A stretch of 64,000 nucleotides of DNA, taken from NCBI GenBank assembly GCA_963742725.1, contig CAVUMX010000001.1, forward strand, positions 1,054,001 to 1,118,000, read 5' to 3'. Both the position numbers and the translations under genes were made by a program. The notes beneath the pieces were generated by a model that saw only the letters and a program-made list of their open reading frames with translations, was not told the origin of the DNA and searched no databases. Position 1 is the first letter of the stretch; each line of letters begins with the position of its first letter. This DNA is from CAVVAL01 sp963742725 (lineage in GTDB: Bacteria > Actinomycetota > Actinomycetes > Mycobacteriales > Cryptosporangiaceae). Shown here in pieces: positions 7,966 to 17,874 of this stretch.

Positions 7966-8625
7966 CTAGTTGCTGAGCCCGATCGCCTTCATGCGCTCGG
8001 TATGGGCGTTGGTGATGCGTTTGATGAGCGCGCCGACGCCGGCCAGATCGCCGGAGCCCTCGATGATCAGTTCGGTCAGGGCGTCCCGCTCGGCCGCGAC
8101 GCGCTGCGCCTGGCTGATCGCCTCGCCGACGAGCCGCCGCGCCCACAGCGCGAGCCGGCCGGCGCGCGCCGGGTCGGCCTCGATCGCCGCGCGCACCTCG
8201 GCCACGGCAAACTCCGCCTGGCGGGTGTCGTGCAGGACCTCCAGCACGAGCGTCCGGTCCGGCTCGGCGAGAAACGCCGCGACCTCGCGGTAGAAGTCGT
8301 CGGCGATCCCGTCGCCCACGTACGCCTTGACCAGGCCTTCCAGCCAGTCGTTCGGGCTGGTGGAGTCGTGGAAGTCGTCGAGCGGAGCGACGAAGGACTC
8401 CATCGCCTTCTCCGGATCGACGCCCAGTTCGGTGAGGCGGTCGGCGATCCTGCGGTAGTGCGCCATCTCCGCCGCGGCCATCTCGCTCAGCAGCGCGCGT
8501 CGCCGCAGGTCAGGGGCCAGACGGGCGTCGGCGGCAAGCCTGTCGAACGCGATCAGCACGCCATAGCCCAGCACGCCGAGCAGTTCGACGACGGCCTCTC
8601 GGGTCTTCTCCGACGAAAGGGGCAC
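7966..8625 (-). CDS. ferritin-like fold protein (MiaE/ferritin-like superfamily)
   Basis: The 219-residue all-helical protein carries a ferritin-like four-helix core with the metal-ligand pattern EMAAAEMAHYRR near residues 49-60. The second pair of ligands is less obvious. In actinobacteria this family lies next to DUF3107 and the DEAD-box helicase; its substrate is unknown. The GTG at 8625 is chosen because AGGAGG lies 6 nt upstream. An in-frame extension to 8739 exists but has no ribosome-binding site and poor composition. Its promoter is in the 316-nt divergent region shared with the helicase gene. Confidence 0.8.
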   Translation of the reverse strand: MPLSSEKTREAVVELLGVLGYGVLIAFDRLAADARLAPDLRRRALLSEMAAAEMAHYRRIADRLTELGVDPEKAMESFVAPLDDFHDSTSPNDWLEGLVKAYVGDGIADDFYREVAAFLAEPDRTLVLEVLHDTRQAEFAVAEVRAAIEADPARAGRLALWARRLVGEAISQAQRVAAERDALTELIIEGSGDLAGVGALIKRITNAHTERMKAIGLSN

Positions 8626-8751
8626 GCGGAGCCTCCTGGACGGGTACGGGGGCGGTCGGCGAACTTCCGGGACAACCGTACGCCTAGGGCCGGGATCGCA
8701 CCTGGTGAGCGGCGAAACGAAAAGTGCAAGCTCGGTCACATGGGGTAGCGG

Positions 8752-8781
8752 TTACGCTCCGCCCCAGGTAGCGCGTAGGAT
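8752..8781 (+). promoter_or_regulatory. candidate helicase promoter with a long 5' leader
   Basis: TTACGC (8752-8757), an 18-nt spacer and TAGGAT (8776-8781) look like a housekeeping promoter facing the helicase gene. It would give a leader of about 150 nt. The rest of the 8626-8941 intergenic region contains only the hairpin at 8829 that I could recognise. Confidence 0.35.
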
Positions 8782-8828
8782 GACGGCTGAGGTAGTGGCA
8801 TACGCGCCGCTACCGGTACATGTGCGCG

Positions 8829-8844
8829 GACGCCGCCAGGCGTC
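8829..8844 (+). other. hairpin in the helicase leader
   Basis: GACGCC-GCCA-GGCGTC is a perfect 6-bp stem with a 4-nt loop, about 100 nt before the proposed helicase start. It is short, and high GC makes such hairpins common. Confidence 0.3.
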
Positions 8845-8941
8845 GGCCCGCCGAGTCGCCAGCGCCCCGAACGTTGGCTCGAGCCGCCGGGCACGACCTT
8901 GAAGAAACTCGACGTCTGCGCGTCCTAGAGAGGCGAAGACT

Positions 8942-10627
<1,686 letters not shown>

Positions 10628-10639
10628 TCCACCCTGTCG

Positions 10640-10669
10640 GGGGTTGGGCCGGAATGCCGGCCTAACCCC
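10640..10669 (+). terminator. hairpin terminator after the helicase gene
   Basis: GGGGTTGGGCCGG and CCGGCCTAACCCC form a 13-bp stem with one G-U pair around an AATG loop, 12 nt past the helicase stop. There is no T-run, as is usual in high-GC actinobacteria. Confidence 0.65.
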
Positions 10670-10686
10670 TGACGCCTCGGCGTTGG

Positions 10687-10692
10687 TACGTT
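10687..10692 (+). promoter_or_regulatory. leaderless-type -10 hexamer TACGTT
   Basis: TACGTT fits TANNNT and ends exactly 6 nt before the ATG at 10699. There is no Shine-Dalgarno sequence. It lies just after the helicase terminator. Confidence 0.55.
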
Positions 10693-10698
10693 CGATCG

Positions 10699-11004
10699 AT
10701 GACGAGCGACCCGGACGCGATATGGCGCCGGCCCGCGGGTGACACGCCCGCCCAGGCACCGGAGCCGGCCGGGACCGACCAGCCCTACGCAGGGCCGCCC
10801 CGCACCAGGCGCCCCACTCCCACGCCCGCCGCGCCGCTGATCCGACAGCTCCCGCCGCCCCGCGTCCTGCCTGCCCAGGACAACCACGCGATCGACGCCG
10901 AGGAGCACGACGCGCTGATCGTGACGTACGGCGTGGCGATCATCGCGGGAGTCCTGGCCACGCTCGTGCTGCTGTTCGTGATCCTGCGCGCGCTGTCGGG
11001 GTGA
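10699..11004 (+). CDS. small tail-anchored membrane protein
   Basis: The 101-residue protein has a Pro/Thr-rich, probably disordered cytoplasmic part (residues 1-70) and one hydrophobic helix at about residues 75-98. I do not recognise a family. The ATG at 10699 follows a leaderless-type promoter. Its stop overlaps the GTG of the phosphodiesterase gene (GTGA), so the two are translationally coupled. The helix suggests a membrane anchor, but no functional inference can be made from the pairing. Confidence 0.65.
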   Translation: MTSDPDAIWRRPAGDTPAQAPEPAGTDQPYAGPPRTRRPTPTPAAPLIRQLPPPRVLPAQDNHAIDAEEHDALIVTYGVAIIAGVLATLVLLFVILRALSG

Positions 11005-11501
11005 CGGGCGTGCGGCTGCTGATCCTGTCCGACACGCACGTCCCTCGGCGTGCCCGCGACCTGCCGGCGCCTGTCTGGGCGGCGGTGGCCGAAGCGGACG
11101 TCGTCGTCCACGCCGGCGACTGGTGCGACGTCTCGCTGCTCGACGCGCTGGAGGATCGTGCGGCGCGGGTGATCGGCGTCGCCGGCAACAACGACGGTCC
11201 GCCGCTGCGGGCCCGCCTACCCGAGGTGGCGCGGGCCGAGCTGGACGGCGTGCGGCTCGCGGTCGTGCACGACTCCGGCCAGGCACCCGGGCGTGAAGCC
11301 CGCTGCGCGCGTGACTTCCCTGACACCGACGTGCTCGTGTTCGGGCACAGCCACATCCCGTGGGACACCACGGCCGCGAACGGGCTACGCCTGCTCAACC
11401 CCGGCTCGCCGACCGACCGCCGGCGCCAGCCGCACCACACCTACCTCACGGCCACGATCACGAACGGCCAGCTCACCGACGTAACGCTGCATCGCCTTTA
11501 G
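11001..11501 (+). CDS. YfcE/MJ0936-type metallophosphoesterase
   Basis: The 166-residue protein has the metallophosphoesterase metal-binding motifs in order: DTH (residues 11-13), HAGDW, GNND and GHSH. This size and motif set match the small YfcE-type phosphodiesterases that hydrolyse phosphodiester model substrates. The natural substrate is generally unknown. The GTG at 11001 overlaps the stop of the upstream gene. Its stop lies 22 nt before the convergent DUF2231 gene. Confidence 0.88.
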   Translation: MTGVRLLILSDTHVPRRARDLPAPVWAAVAEADVVVHAGDWCDVSLLDALEDRAARVIGVAGNNDGPPLRARLPEVARAELDGVRLAVVHDSGQAPGREARCARDFPDTDVLVFGHSHIPWDTTAANGLRLLNPGSPTDRRRQPHHTYLTATITNGQLTDVTLHRL

Positions 11502-11523
11502 GGCACGGTGTCCCTGACCGGCT

Positions 11524-12048
11524 TCAGGGTGTGGTGTCCCAGACCATCGTCGCGCCGGTGTGACCGGTCCGGAACGCGTAGAAGCCGGCGACTCCGGCCG
11601 CGCCGAACAGGCCCAGCGTCAGGATGAGCGACACCGCGCCGAGCAGCAGGCCGCCGCTGCGGGCGCGCGCGTACGTGTGCGGCGACCCGTCGTCGGCGAA
11701 CTGGAGGGTGCCACGGCGGTGACGCGCCCGGTCGACGATCACCAGCACGACCACGATCAGCGCCAGCAGGGCGGCGACGTTCCGCAGCATCTCGCCGAGG
11801 TCCTGGTGCTCGGCGATCTCCGGCGTGATGCCGCCCTTGGTCGCCGCGAACCGCACGCCGCTCTCGGCGGCCGCGTACGCCGTGCCGGCCCCCGCCAGCG
11901 CAAACAGGACCAGCAGCCAGCCCAGTCTCTGCCGGAGCGGGGGGATCAGTCCGTAGAAGGCCGCGACGAGGACGGTCAGCGGAACCAGCACCACCGGTGC
12001 GTGAACCATGAGCGGATGAGCGGGCAACCCCATGATCTCGTCGAACAC
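11524..12048 (-). CDS. DUF2231 integral membrane protein
   Basis: The 174-residue protein starts with the DUF2231 hallmark GLPAHPLMVHAPVVLVPLT. It has four hydrophobic helices (about residues 14-32, 40-58, 88-106 and 138-160). The His residues in the first segment suggest a haem- or metal-binding membrane domain, but the function is unknown. The start is the GTG at 12048, with GGAGG 5 nt upstream; an in-frame extension to 12270 lacks coding character. The gene is convergent with the phosphodiesterase and divergent from the hydrolase at 12173. Confidence 0.82.
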   Translation of the reverse strand: MFDEIMGLPAHPLMVHAPVVLVPLTVLVAAFYGLIPPLRQRLGWLLVLFALAGAGTAYAAAESGVRFAATKGGITPEIAEHQDLGEMLRNVAALLALIVVVLVIVDRARHRRGTLQFADDGSPHTYARARSGGLLLGAVSLILTLGLFGAAGVAGFYAFRTGHTGATMVWDTTP

Positions 12049-12172
12049 GGCGACCTCCGTCGTGACGGAACGTGCGATCCACAATGGTGCCATTACCCAG
12101 TTACACGAGGTAGTGACGCGTCCGGTTCGACCTCCTGGGATCCGCCCGGCGGCGGCTTGGCACACTGTACGG

Positions 12173-13018
12173 GTGAGCCAGATCGCCGCGCATCGCGCAA
12201 CGTCCGCCCGGTTCGACCTCGCTGACGGACCGGTCTCCGTCCTGGACACGGGGCCGGCGACAGGCCCCACCGCACTTCTCGTACCTGGCTATACCGGGAC
12301 GAAAGAAGATTTCGCTCCCCTGTTCGATCCGCTGGCCGACGCCGGCTACCGGGTCGTCGCGATGGACCAGCCGGGCCAGTACCAGTCGCCCGGCCCGGAC
12401 GAGTCGGCCGCGTACACGCTCGAATGGCTCGGATCGGTCGTCGTCGCGGTGACGAAGGCGCTCGGCGACGGGCCGATCCACCTGCTAGGCCACTCGTTCG
12501 GCGGGCTCGTGTGCCGGGAGGCGGTGCTGGCCGGGCCTGCGTCGTACCGGTCGTTCACGATGCTGGGCTCCGGGCCGGCCGCGATCGGCGGTCCGCGCAA
12601 GGACCGGATGTCGGCGCTGGAGCCGCTGCTGCCGCACGGCATGGCGGGCGTCTACCAGGCCGTCGAGATGCTGGCCCAGGCCGACCCGAAGTGGATCGCG
12701 GCGCCGCCCGCGCTCAAGGAGTTCCTCAAGGAACGCTTCATCGAGTCGTCGGCGGCCGGGCTCAAGGGCATGGGCGACGCGCTGCTCACCGCCCCGGACC
12801 GCGTCGACGAACTGGCCGCCGCCGGGGTGCCGCTGCTGGTCGCACACGGTGAGGGCGACGACGCCTGGCAGCCGTCGACGCAGGCCGAGATGGCACGGCG
12901 CCTCGGCGCCCGGTACGAGGTGATCGCGGGCTCCGTGCACTCACCCGCCGTCGAGAACCCGGCGGCGACGATTGCCGTACTCGACGCGTTCTGGCAGGTA
13001 TCCGACAAAACGTCATAG
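12173..13018 (+). CDS. alpha/beta-fold hydrolase
   Basis: The 281-residue protein has an oxyanion-hole VPGYTG, the nucleophile elbow GHSFGG, an acid in AHGEGDD, and a C-terminal histidine in GSVHSP. It belongs to the broad lipase/esterase/haloperoxidase-like group. The substrate is not evident. The GTG at 12173 (VSQIAAHRA) is chosen over an upstream ATG at 12032, because the extra 47 codons are non-conserved-looking and overlap the divergent gene. A CACACT hexamer 6 nt upstream may be a leaderless -10. Confidence 0.85.
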   Translation: MSQIAAHRATSARFDLADGPVSVLDTGPATGPTALLVPGYTGTKEDFAPLFDPLADAGYRVVAMDQPGQYQSPGPDESAAYTLEWLGSVVVAVTKALGDGPIHLLGHSFGGLVCREAVLAGPASYRSFTMLGSGPAAIGGPRKDRMSALEPLLPHGMAGVYQAVEMLAQADPKWIAAPPALKEFLKERFIESSAAGLKGMGDALLTAPDRVDELAAAGVPLLVAHGEGDDAWQPSTQAEMARRLGARYEVIAGSVHSPAVENPAATIAVLDAFWQVSDKTS

Positions 13019-13071
13019 CGTCTGTGTCGGTTGGCCGGCACTTCTGCTTCCGGCGTGTAACGCTGGACGGG

Positions 13072-14001
13072 ATGACGATCTCGAAGCTGGGCCTCTTCGG
13101 GCCGGAGAGCGTGACGTGGCGGCTGCATGCCGACCCGCTGCTCGCGGTCGCGGGCCTGCGCGCCCTGTTGCTCCAGGCGCTGCACCCGGTCGCGATGGCC
13201 GGCGTCCGAGAGCACTCGGCGTACCAGGGCGATCCGTGGGGCCGGCTCCGCCGCATCGCCGAGTACGTCGGCGTCACGACCTACGGCACGGCGGAGGAGG
13301 CCGGGCAACTCGCCGCACGGGTCAGGGGCGTGCACCGGCGCCTGACCGCCTTCGATCCGGAGACAGGCGCGCGGCGCCCCGTCGACGACCCGGACCTGCT
13401 GCTCTGGGTCCACTGCTGCGAGGTCGAATCGTTCCTGACCACGCTGCGGCGCGGCGGCGTGCGGATCAACCCGCGCGACGCCGACCGGTACGTCGCCGAA
13501 CAGGTCCGCTCCGCACGGCTCGTCGGCCTCGACCCGGGCCGCCACGACATCCCGGCCACTCTCGCGGGGCTGACCGGCTACTTCGACATCGTCCGGCCCG
13601 AGCTGCGCGCGACGCCGGCCGCGTACGACGCCGCCCGGCTCATCCTCGCGCCGCCCATGCCCTGGTGGATCCGCTACACCACGCCAGCGGCGCCCGGCTG
13701 GGCCAGCATCGCCACGCTCGCGTTCTGCACGCTGCCGCGGTGGGCCCGGAGCATGTACAGCCACCTGCCCGCGCTACCCACGACGGATGCCGGGGCCACC
13801 GTGAGCCTGCGGGCCCTGCGCGCCGCCCTGCTCACCGTGCCGGCGACACTCCGCGAAGGACCGCACCTCAAGGACGGCCGCGCCCGGGTATCGCGCATCC
13901 CGATCCGCAGCCTCGACGGGTTCGGCGTGCCCGACTACCAGGGCTATCGCGGCGCGCCCGACGGCCCGTACACCGCGGAGCAGCAGGCCACCGGCGCGTA
14001 G
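13072..14001 (+). CDS. MpaB-type (DUF2236) oxygenase
   Basis: The 309-residue protein matches the MpaB/rubber-oxygenase Lcp family (DUF2236), haem b proteins often annotated as oxygenases. The motif LLLQALHPVAMAGV near residues 32-45 contains the conserved His region, and an LLWVHCCEVESF segment lies further on. The ATG at 13072 (MTISKLGLF) is preferred over the GTG-type start 48 nt upstream because it has GGACGGG before it. It is transcribed toward the nuclease gene, with the first palindromic GC-rich element between them. Confidence 0.82.
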   Translation: MTISKLGLFGPESVTWRLHADPLLAVAGLRALLLQALHPVAMAGVREHSAYQGDPWGRLRRIAEYVGVTTYGTAEEAGQLAARVRGVHRRLTAFDPETGARRPVDDPDLLLWVHCCEVESFLTTLRRGGVRINPRDADRYVAEQVRSARLVGLDPGRHDIPATLAGLTGYFDIVRPELRATPAAYDAARLILAPPMPWWIRYTTPAAPGWASIATLAFCTLPRWARSMYSHLPALPTTDAGATVSLRALRAALLTVPATLREGPHLKDGRARVSRIPIRSLDGFGVPDYQGYRGAPDGPYTAEQQATGA

Positions 14002-14374
14002 ACCCGCGCCCGCCCCTTACGCTCGCCCTCCCGCCGGCCATTCCCATCCGTCGCCGCGCCCGCCCCCTCCCGCCCGCCCCTTCCACCCGCCGCCACCTTC
14101 CACCCGCCGCCACCTTCCACCCGCCGCCGCCTCCACTTTCGGACTTTTGAGGGTCGCGACGCCTCCACGACCCCCAAAAGTCCGAAACTCGGCGGGTGCG
14201 CGGGCGCGCGGGTGCGCGGGTGCGGGGGCGCGCGGGTGCGGGGGCGCGCGGGTGCCGACGGCCGCCGGCCGTCGCAGGCGCCGGGTGGCCGCCGGGCCGC
14301 GGGGGGTGGCCGGGGGGCCGCGGGGGGGGTGGCCGGGGGGCGCGGGGGGGTGCGGTGGCCCGCCGCGCCCGTGG
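14002..14374. repeat. composite element 1: C-rich tract, 49-nt inverted repeat, G-rich tract
   Basis: No gene lies here. The left part (14002-14136) is C-rich and contains about three copies of a 17-nt unit (TTCCACCCGCCGCCACC). The middle (14138-14186) is an inverted repeat with left arm TTCGGACTTTTGAGGGT and right arm ACCCCCAAAAGTCCGAA (one mismatch), separated by 15 nt. The right part (14188-14374) is strongly G-rich, with repeated GGGTGCGCG and runs of six to eight G that could form G-quadruplexes. It separates two convergent genes, so the hairpin may also terminate both transcripts. Confidence 0.75.
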
Positions 14375-15208
14375 TCAGGCGGTCGGGGCGTTCGTGCGGG
14401 GGATGACGCCCGCCCAGGGTTCGCGCTCCTGCGACGCCGCCTGACCCTCCGGGCAGTGCCGGCGGAAGTCGCACCACGAGCACAGCGCGCCGGTCCGCGG
14501 CGGGAACGCGTCCTCCGAGGACTCCTGGGCGGTCACGATGTCGGCGGCGGTCTGTTCGGCCCGGCGGAGATGGCGGGCGAGCGACTCGTCCGTGTGCTCC
14601 CACCGGTGCACGGTGCCCGTCGGCAGGTGATGCAGTTCCACCGTATTGCAGGGCCGGCGCATCGTCCGGGACGTTGCCAGCGCGTACAGCGCCAGCGCCG
14701 CCGACCCGCGCGCGTCGTCGCTGCTCAGCTCCGACCGGCCGGTCTTGTAGTCGACGACGACCAGTTCGCCGTCGCGGTCGTCGAGACGGTCGATCCGGCC
14801 CGAGAACGCCAGCGCCTCCGTCTTCGTGGCGACCGTGCGCTCGACCCCGACGGGTTCGGTGTCCGGGTCGAGAGTGTCCAGGTAGGACTCCAGCCATCCG
14901 ATCGCCCGCTCGGCGACCTCGGCCTGCTGGTCACGGTCGCGGAAGCCGTCCGCGATCCAGGCTCCTCGCAGCAGCGCCCGCGCGGCCTCCGGAGCACGGC
15001 GTTCGCGTGGCAGGGCCCAGTACGCCCGCAACGCGTTGTGCAGCGCCGCACCCAGCGACGTGTGCGCCCACGGAGGGCCCTTGACCGGCGGCGGCCTGTC
15101 CACGTACGTCATCCGGTACCGGCGTGGGCAGTCCTCGAAGGCGCCGAGCCGCGACGGCGTGCACGAGAACAACCGCGTCGGCATCCCGTCGAACCCGAGC
15201 TGTTCCAT
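14375..15208 (-). CDS. RecB/Cas4-family PD-(D/E)XK nuclease with Fe-S cluster cysteines
   Basis: The 277-residue protein belongs to the PDDEXK_1 (RecB-like, Cas4-like) nucleases. The catalytic elements are GRID at residues 137-140, and D153 with K155 in VVDYKTG. Cys27 (CPRRYR), Cys243, Cys246 and Cys252 (CSWC then C) form the one-plus-three pattern of a 4Fe-4S cluster, as in AddB and Cas4. It is a stand-alone gene, so a role in recombination or repair is inferred only. The start is the ATG at 15208. Unusual palindromic GC-rich elements flank it on both sides. Confidence 0.85.
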   Translation of the reverse strand: MEQLGFDGMPTRLFSCTPSRLGAFEDCPRRYRMTYVDRPPPVKGPPWAHTSLGAALHNALRAYWALPRERRAPEAARALLRGAWIADGFRDRDQQAEVAERAIGWLESYLDTLDPDTEPVGVERTVATKTEALAFSGRIDRLDDRDGELVVVDYKTGRSELSSDDARGSAALALYALATSRTMRRPCNTVELHHLPTGTVHRWEHTDESLARHLRRAEQTAADIVTAQESSEDAFPPRTGALCSWCDFRRHCPEGQAASQEREPWAGVIPRTNAPTA

Positions 15209-15471
15209 GATCCCCAATCCTGCCAGCCCCGCCCGACACTTCCCGCCCCGCCGTCCACCCCACCCGCCCACCGTGCCCACCCGGCCCGCCCACCTTCGGA
15301 CTTTTGAGGGTCCGGGAACGACGCGCACCCTCAAAAGTCCGAAACTCGGGGCGGGGCGGGGCGGGGCGGCGCGGGGCGGGGCGGCGCGGCGCCGGGCGGG
15401 GCGGGGGGGCGTGGCGGGGCGGGGCGGGGCGGCGGGCGGGCGCGGGCGCGGCGGGCGACGGGCGGCGGAGG
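15209..15471. repeat. composite element 2: C-rich tract, 49-nt inverted repeat, G-rich tract
   Basis: No gene lies here. The layout is the same as the element at 14002: a C-rich stretch (15225-15294), then a perfect inverted repeat with arms TTCGGACTTTTGAGGGT (15295-15311) and ACCCTCAAAAGTCCGAA (15327-15343) around 15 nt, then G-rich tandem GGGGC units (15347-15460). The arms and loop length match element 1. It separates the 3' end of the secreted-protein gene from the 5' end of the nuclease gene, both leftward. Confidence 0.75.
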
Positions 15472-16317
15472 TCAGGTCGCGCAGATCGCGTGGGCCGCGA
15501 CGCTCCAGTCCTCGGCGATGGCGCTCTCTTCGCGGGCCACGACCGTGACGCTGGTCGGCGTGCCGGCCGGCATCAGCGTCTCCAGGACGAGACCGGCCTT
15601 GCCGCCACCGATCGCGAACAGCGGCCCGTGCGCCTGCTGGCCGGCCGGGCAGGTTGCCGTGGCTGCCTTGGCGTCCGTCGAGTCCGACGCCGAGAAGCCA
15701 CTGGCGACCGAGAAGCCGGCGACCGGGTTGGCGCAGATGGCGTACGTGGTGACGCCCCAGCTGCCGGTGTACCCGTTGGCGTCCTCGCGGGCGGTGACGG
15801 ACGCGAGGCTGGCCACCGGGATGTTCGTGGTCATGGCCTGGAGCGAGACCTGACCGGCGGGGTTGTTGACCCGGCCGCCGGCTCCGATCAGGCGCGTACC
15901 GCTGGGGCACGACGCGTTGTTCGTCTGGGACGACAGGGACGATGCCGCCCTCGTCGTGCTGATGATCTGCAGCCCCGCGACCGGATTGGCGCAGATCGCG
16001 AACGCGCGGAGCCACCAGTTGCCGGCGTAGCCCTCGTCCACCTCGACCGCGGCGACCTCGAACCGGTCGCCGCTCGCGATGCTCACCGGGTACTGGGCGG
16101 TGATGAACGCCTTGCCGTCGGCACCGTCGACGATGCCACCGCCACCGACGACCCGCTTGCCGGCCGGGCAGGACACGGCGATGGACCGTGACGAAGGCGA
16201 ACTCGCCGTCGTCACGGCGCTGTGCACGCTGAGGCCGGGCACGGCCTGCGCCGGCGCCGCGGGTGCCAGCAGTAAGCCGGCGGCGACGACGGCCGCCGCG
16301 ACCAATCTGACGATCAT
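15472..16317 (-). CDS. secreted protein of three internal repeats, unknown function
   Basis: The 281-residue protein has a Sec signal peptide (about residues 1-25, AQA cleavage). Three repeats of about 80 residues follow. Each starts with Cys-Pro-(Ala/Ser)-Gly (SCPAGKRVVGGGG, SCPSGTRLIGAGG, TCPAGQQAHG), has a central Trp, and ends in AICA. Two Cys per repeat suggest one disulfide per module. I do not recognise a named domain. The third repeat has lost the Gly-Gly motif. The ATG at 16317 has AAGGGGAG upstream. Its 3' end abuts composite element 2. Confidence 0.75.
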   Translation of the reverse strand: MIVRLVAAAVVAAGLLLAPAAPAQAVPGLSVHSAVTTASSPSSRSIAVSCPAGKRVVGGGGIVDGADGKAFITAQYPVSIASGDRFEVAAVEVDEGYAGNWWLRAFAICANPVAGLQIISTTRAASSLSSQTNNASCPSGTRLIGAGGRVNNPAGQVSLQAMTTNIPVASLASVTAREDANGYTGSWGVTTYAICANPVAGFSVASGFSASDSTDAKAATATCPAGQQAHGPLFAIGGGKAGLVLETLMPAGTPTSVTVVAREESAIAEDWSVAAHAICAT

Positions 16318-16379
16318 GAACTCCCCTTGAGCTGGTCCACTGTGGGGCGACAGGTTACAGGGAGGCCGCGACAGGTCCG

Positions 16380-17000
16380 TCAGGGCTGGTAGTCCCGGAT
16401 GAATCCCATGACCGACTCCGCCACGAGCTGGACCGCGATCGCCGAGAGGAGCAGGCCGGCGATCCGGGTGATCAGGACGATTCCGCTTTCCCGCACGACC
16501 CTGAGGATCACGTTCGAGAACCGCAGGAACAGGAAGAGCACGAGGTGGACGGCGACGATCGCCGCGCCGACCGCGATCAGGTCAGGCGCGGACTCGGCCC
16601 GCTGCGAGAACACGATCGTCGCCACGATCGCACCGGGGCCGGCCAGCAGCGGCGTACCGAGCGGCACCAGCGCGACGTTCACGTCCTTGACCTGCGACGG
16701 CTCGTCCATCTTGTCGGTGAGCAGCTGCAGCGCCACGAGGAGCAGCAGGAGCCCGCCGGCGCCCTGGAGCGCCGGGATGCCGATACCGAGGTACTCCAGG
16801 ATCTGCTGCCCGGCCACCGCGAACGCGGTGATCACGCCGAAGGCCACCGCCACGGCCTGCCACGCCGCCCTGCCCCGCGCCCGCCGGCTGTGCGACGAGG
16901 TCAGCGCGAGGAACAGTGGCACCGTGCCAGGCGGATCCATGATGACGAACAGCGTCACGAACGCCTCGCCGAACAGGCGCCAGTTGATGAGGTTGCTCAT
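16380..17000 (-). CDS. MarC family integral membrane protein
   Basis: The 206-residue protein has six predicted membrane helices and the MarC-family features VIMDPPGTVPLFLALT near the N-terminus and a PLGTPLLAGPGAI re-entrant-like segment. MarC proteins are conserved membrane proteins of unknown function, despite an older multiple-antibiotic-resistance label. The ATG at 17000 overlaps the stop of the PHP gene by ATGA, so the two are coupled. Confidence 0.9.
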   Translation of the reverse strand: MSNLINWRLFGEAFVTLFVIMDPPGTVPLFLALTSSHSRRARGRAAWQAVAVAFGVITAFAVAGQQILEYLGIGIPALQGAGGLLLLLVALQLLTDKMDEPSQVKDVNVALVPLGTPLLAGPGAIVATIVFSQRAESAPDLIAVGAAIVAVHLVLFLFLRFSNVILRVVRESGIVLITRIAGLLLSAIAVQLVAESVMGFIRDYQP

Positions 17001-17854
17001 GTGACGATCGGTTTGGCGCCGGTGGCGGTGGCGACGATCTGCTCGTATACGTCCGGCGTGGTCGTGGCGTTGTCGCCGATCGCGATCGTCTTGTGGATGC
17101 CGTGGAAGTCGCTCGACCCGGTCGTGAACAGCCCCAGGTCGGCGGCGAGGGCGCGGAGATGCGCTCGGGCGTCCGGGTCGTGGTCGGCGTGGTCGACCTC
17201 CAGCCCGGCGAGGCCGGCCTCGGCCAGCTCGGCGATGAGCCCGTCGGTCACGATCCGCCCCCGCTTCTGTGCGCGCGGGTGGGCGAAGACGACGACCCCG
17301 CCCGCCGCCCGTACCAGCCGTACCGCGTCGAACACGTCCAGATCCTCTTTGGCCACACGGTAACGCCGGCCGAGCCATTCGGACGCGAACGCCGCGTCCA
17401 TGTCGTCGACGAGTCCGGCGGCGATCAGCGCCCGGCCGATGTGCGGACGGCCCACCGAGCCCCCGTCGGCGTAGCCGAGGATCTGGTCCCAGGTGAGGTC
17501 GACGCCGTCCGCGCGGAGCCGTTCCACCATCCGCTCGGCGCGGGTGAGCCGGGATTCCCGGAGGCGGGCCAGCTCGGCGACCAGCTCCGGGTGGTCCGGG
17601 TCGAACAGGTACGCGAGCAGGTGGAGGCTGATCGGCGGCGCGTCGGTGCAGTGCCAGCGGCAGGACAGCTCCGCGCCTGGTACGAGCGTCAGCCCGGCGG
17701 GCAGCGACGCGGCCGCCTCCGCCCACCCGGCGGACGTGTCGTGGTCGGTCAGCGCCACCACGTCGAGCCCGGCCTCACCGGCGACCCGCATCACCTCTGC
17801 CGGCGGCAACGATCCGTCGCTGGCGGTCGAGTGGGTGTGCAGGTCGATGCGCAT
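16997..17854 (-). CDS. PHP-domain phosphoesterase (TrpH/RNase AM-like)
   Basis: The 285-residue protein has PHP-domain metal-binding motifs: DLHTHS with His6 and His8, LTDHDT, PGAELS, HLLAY, FAHPRA and the C-terminal SSDFHG. It matches the YciV/TrpH group, whose E. coli member trims the 5' ends of RNA and hydrolyses 3',5'-nucleoside bisphosphates. The ATG at 17854 has a GAGG upstream. The gene is followed with an ATGA overlap by marC. A strong hairpin at 17875-17908 separates it from the gene upstream. Confidence 0.88.
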   Translation of the reverse strand: MRIDLHTHSTASDGSLPPAEVMRVAGEAGLDVVALTDHDTSAGWAEAAASLPAGLTLVPGAELSCRWHCTDAPPISLHLLAYLFDPDHPELVAELARLRESRLTRAERMVERLRADGVDLTWDQILGYADGGSVGRPHIGRALIAAGLVDDMDAAFASEWLGRRYRVAKEDLDVFDAVRLVRAAGGVVVFAHPRAQKRGRIVTDGLIAELAEAGLAGLEVDHADHDPDARAHLRALAADLGLFTTGSSDFHGIHKTIAIGDNATTTPDVYEQIVATATGAKPIVT

Positions 17855-17874
17855 CGGGCCTCGTCAGGGGTGGT

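Noticed and set aside
12032..12172. upstream ATG for the alpha/beta hydrolase
   Set aside because: The extra 47 codons overlap the divergent DUF2231 gene start and look non-coding. The GTG at 12173 fits better.
14375..15208. nuclease gene as a CRISPR-associated cas4
   Set aside because: No repeats, cas1, cas2 or effector genes nearby. Cas4-like nucleases also occur alone in repair contexts.
14002..15471. insertion sequence or transposon around the nuclease gene
   Set aside because: The flanking palindromes are alike, but no transposase and no target duplication can be seen. Kept only as a repeat finding.
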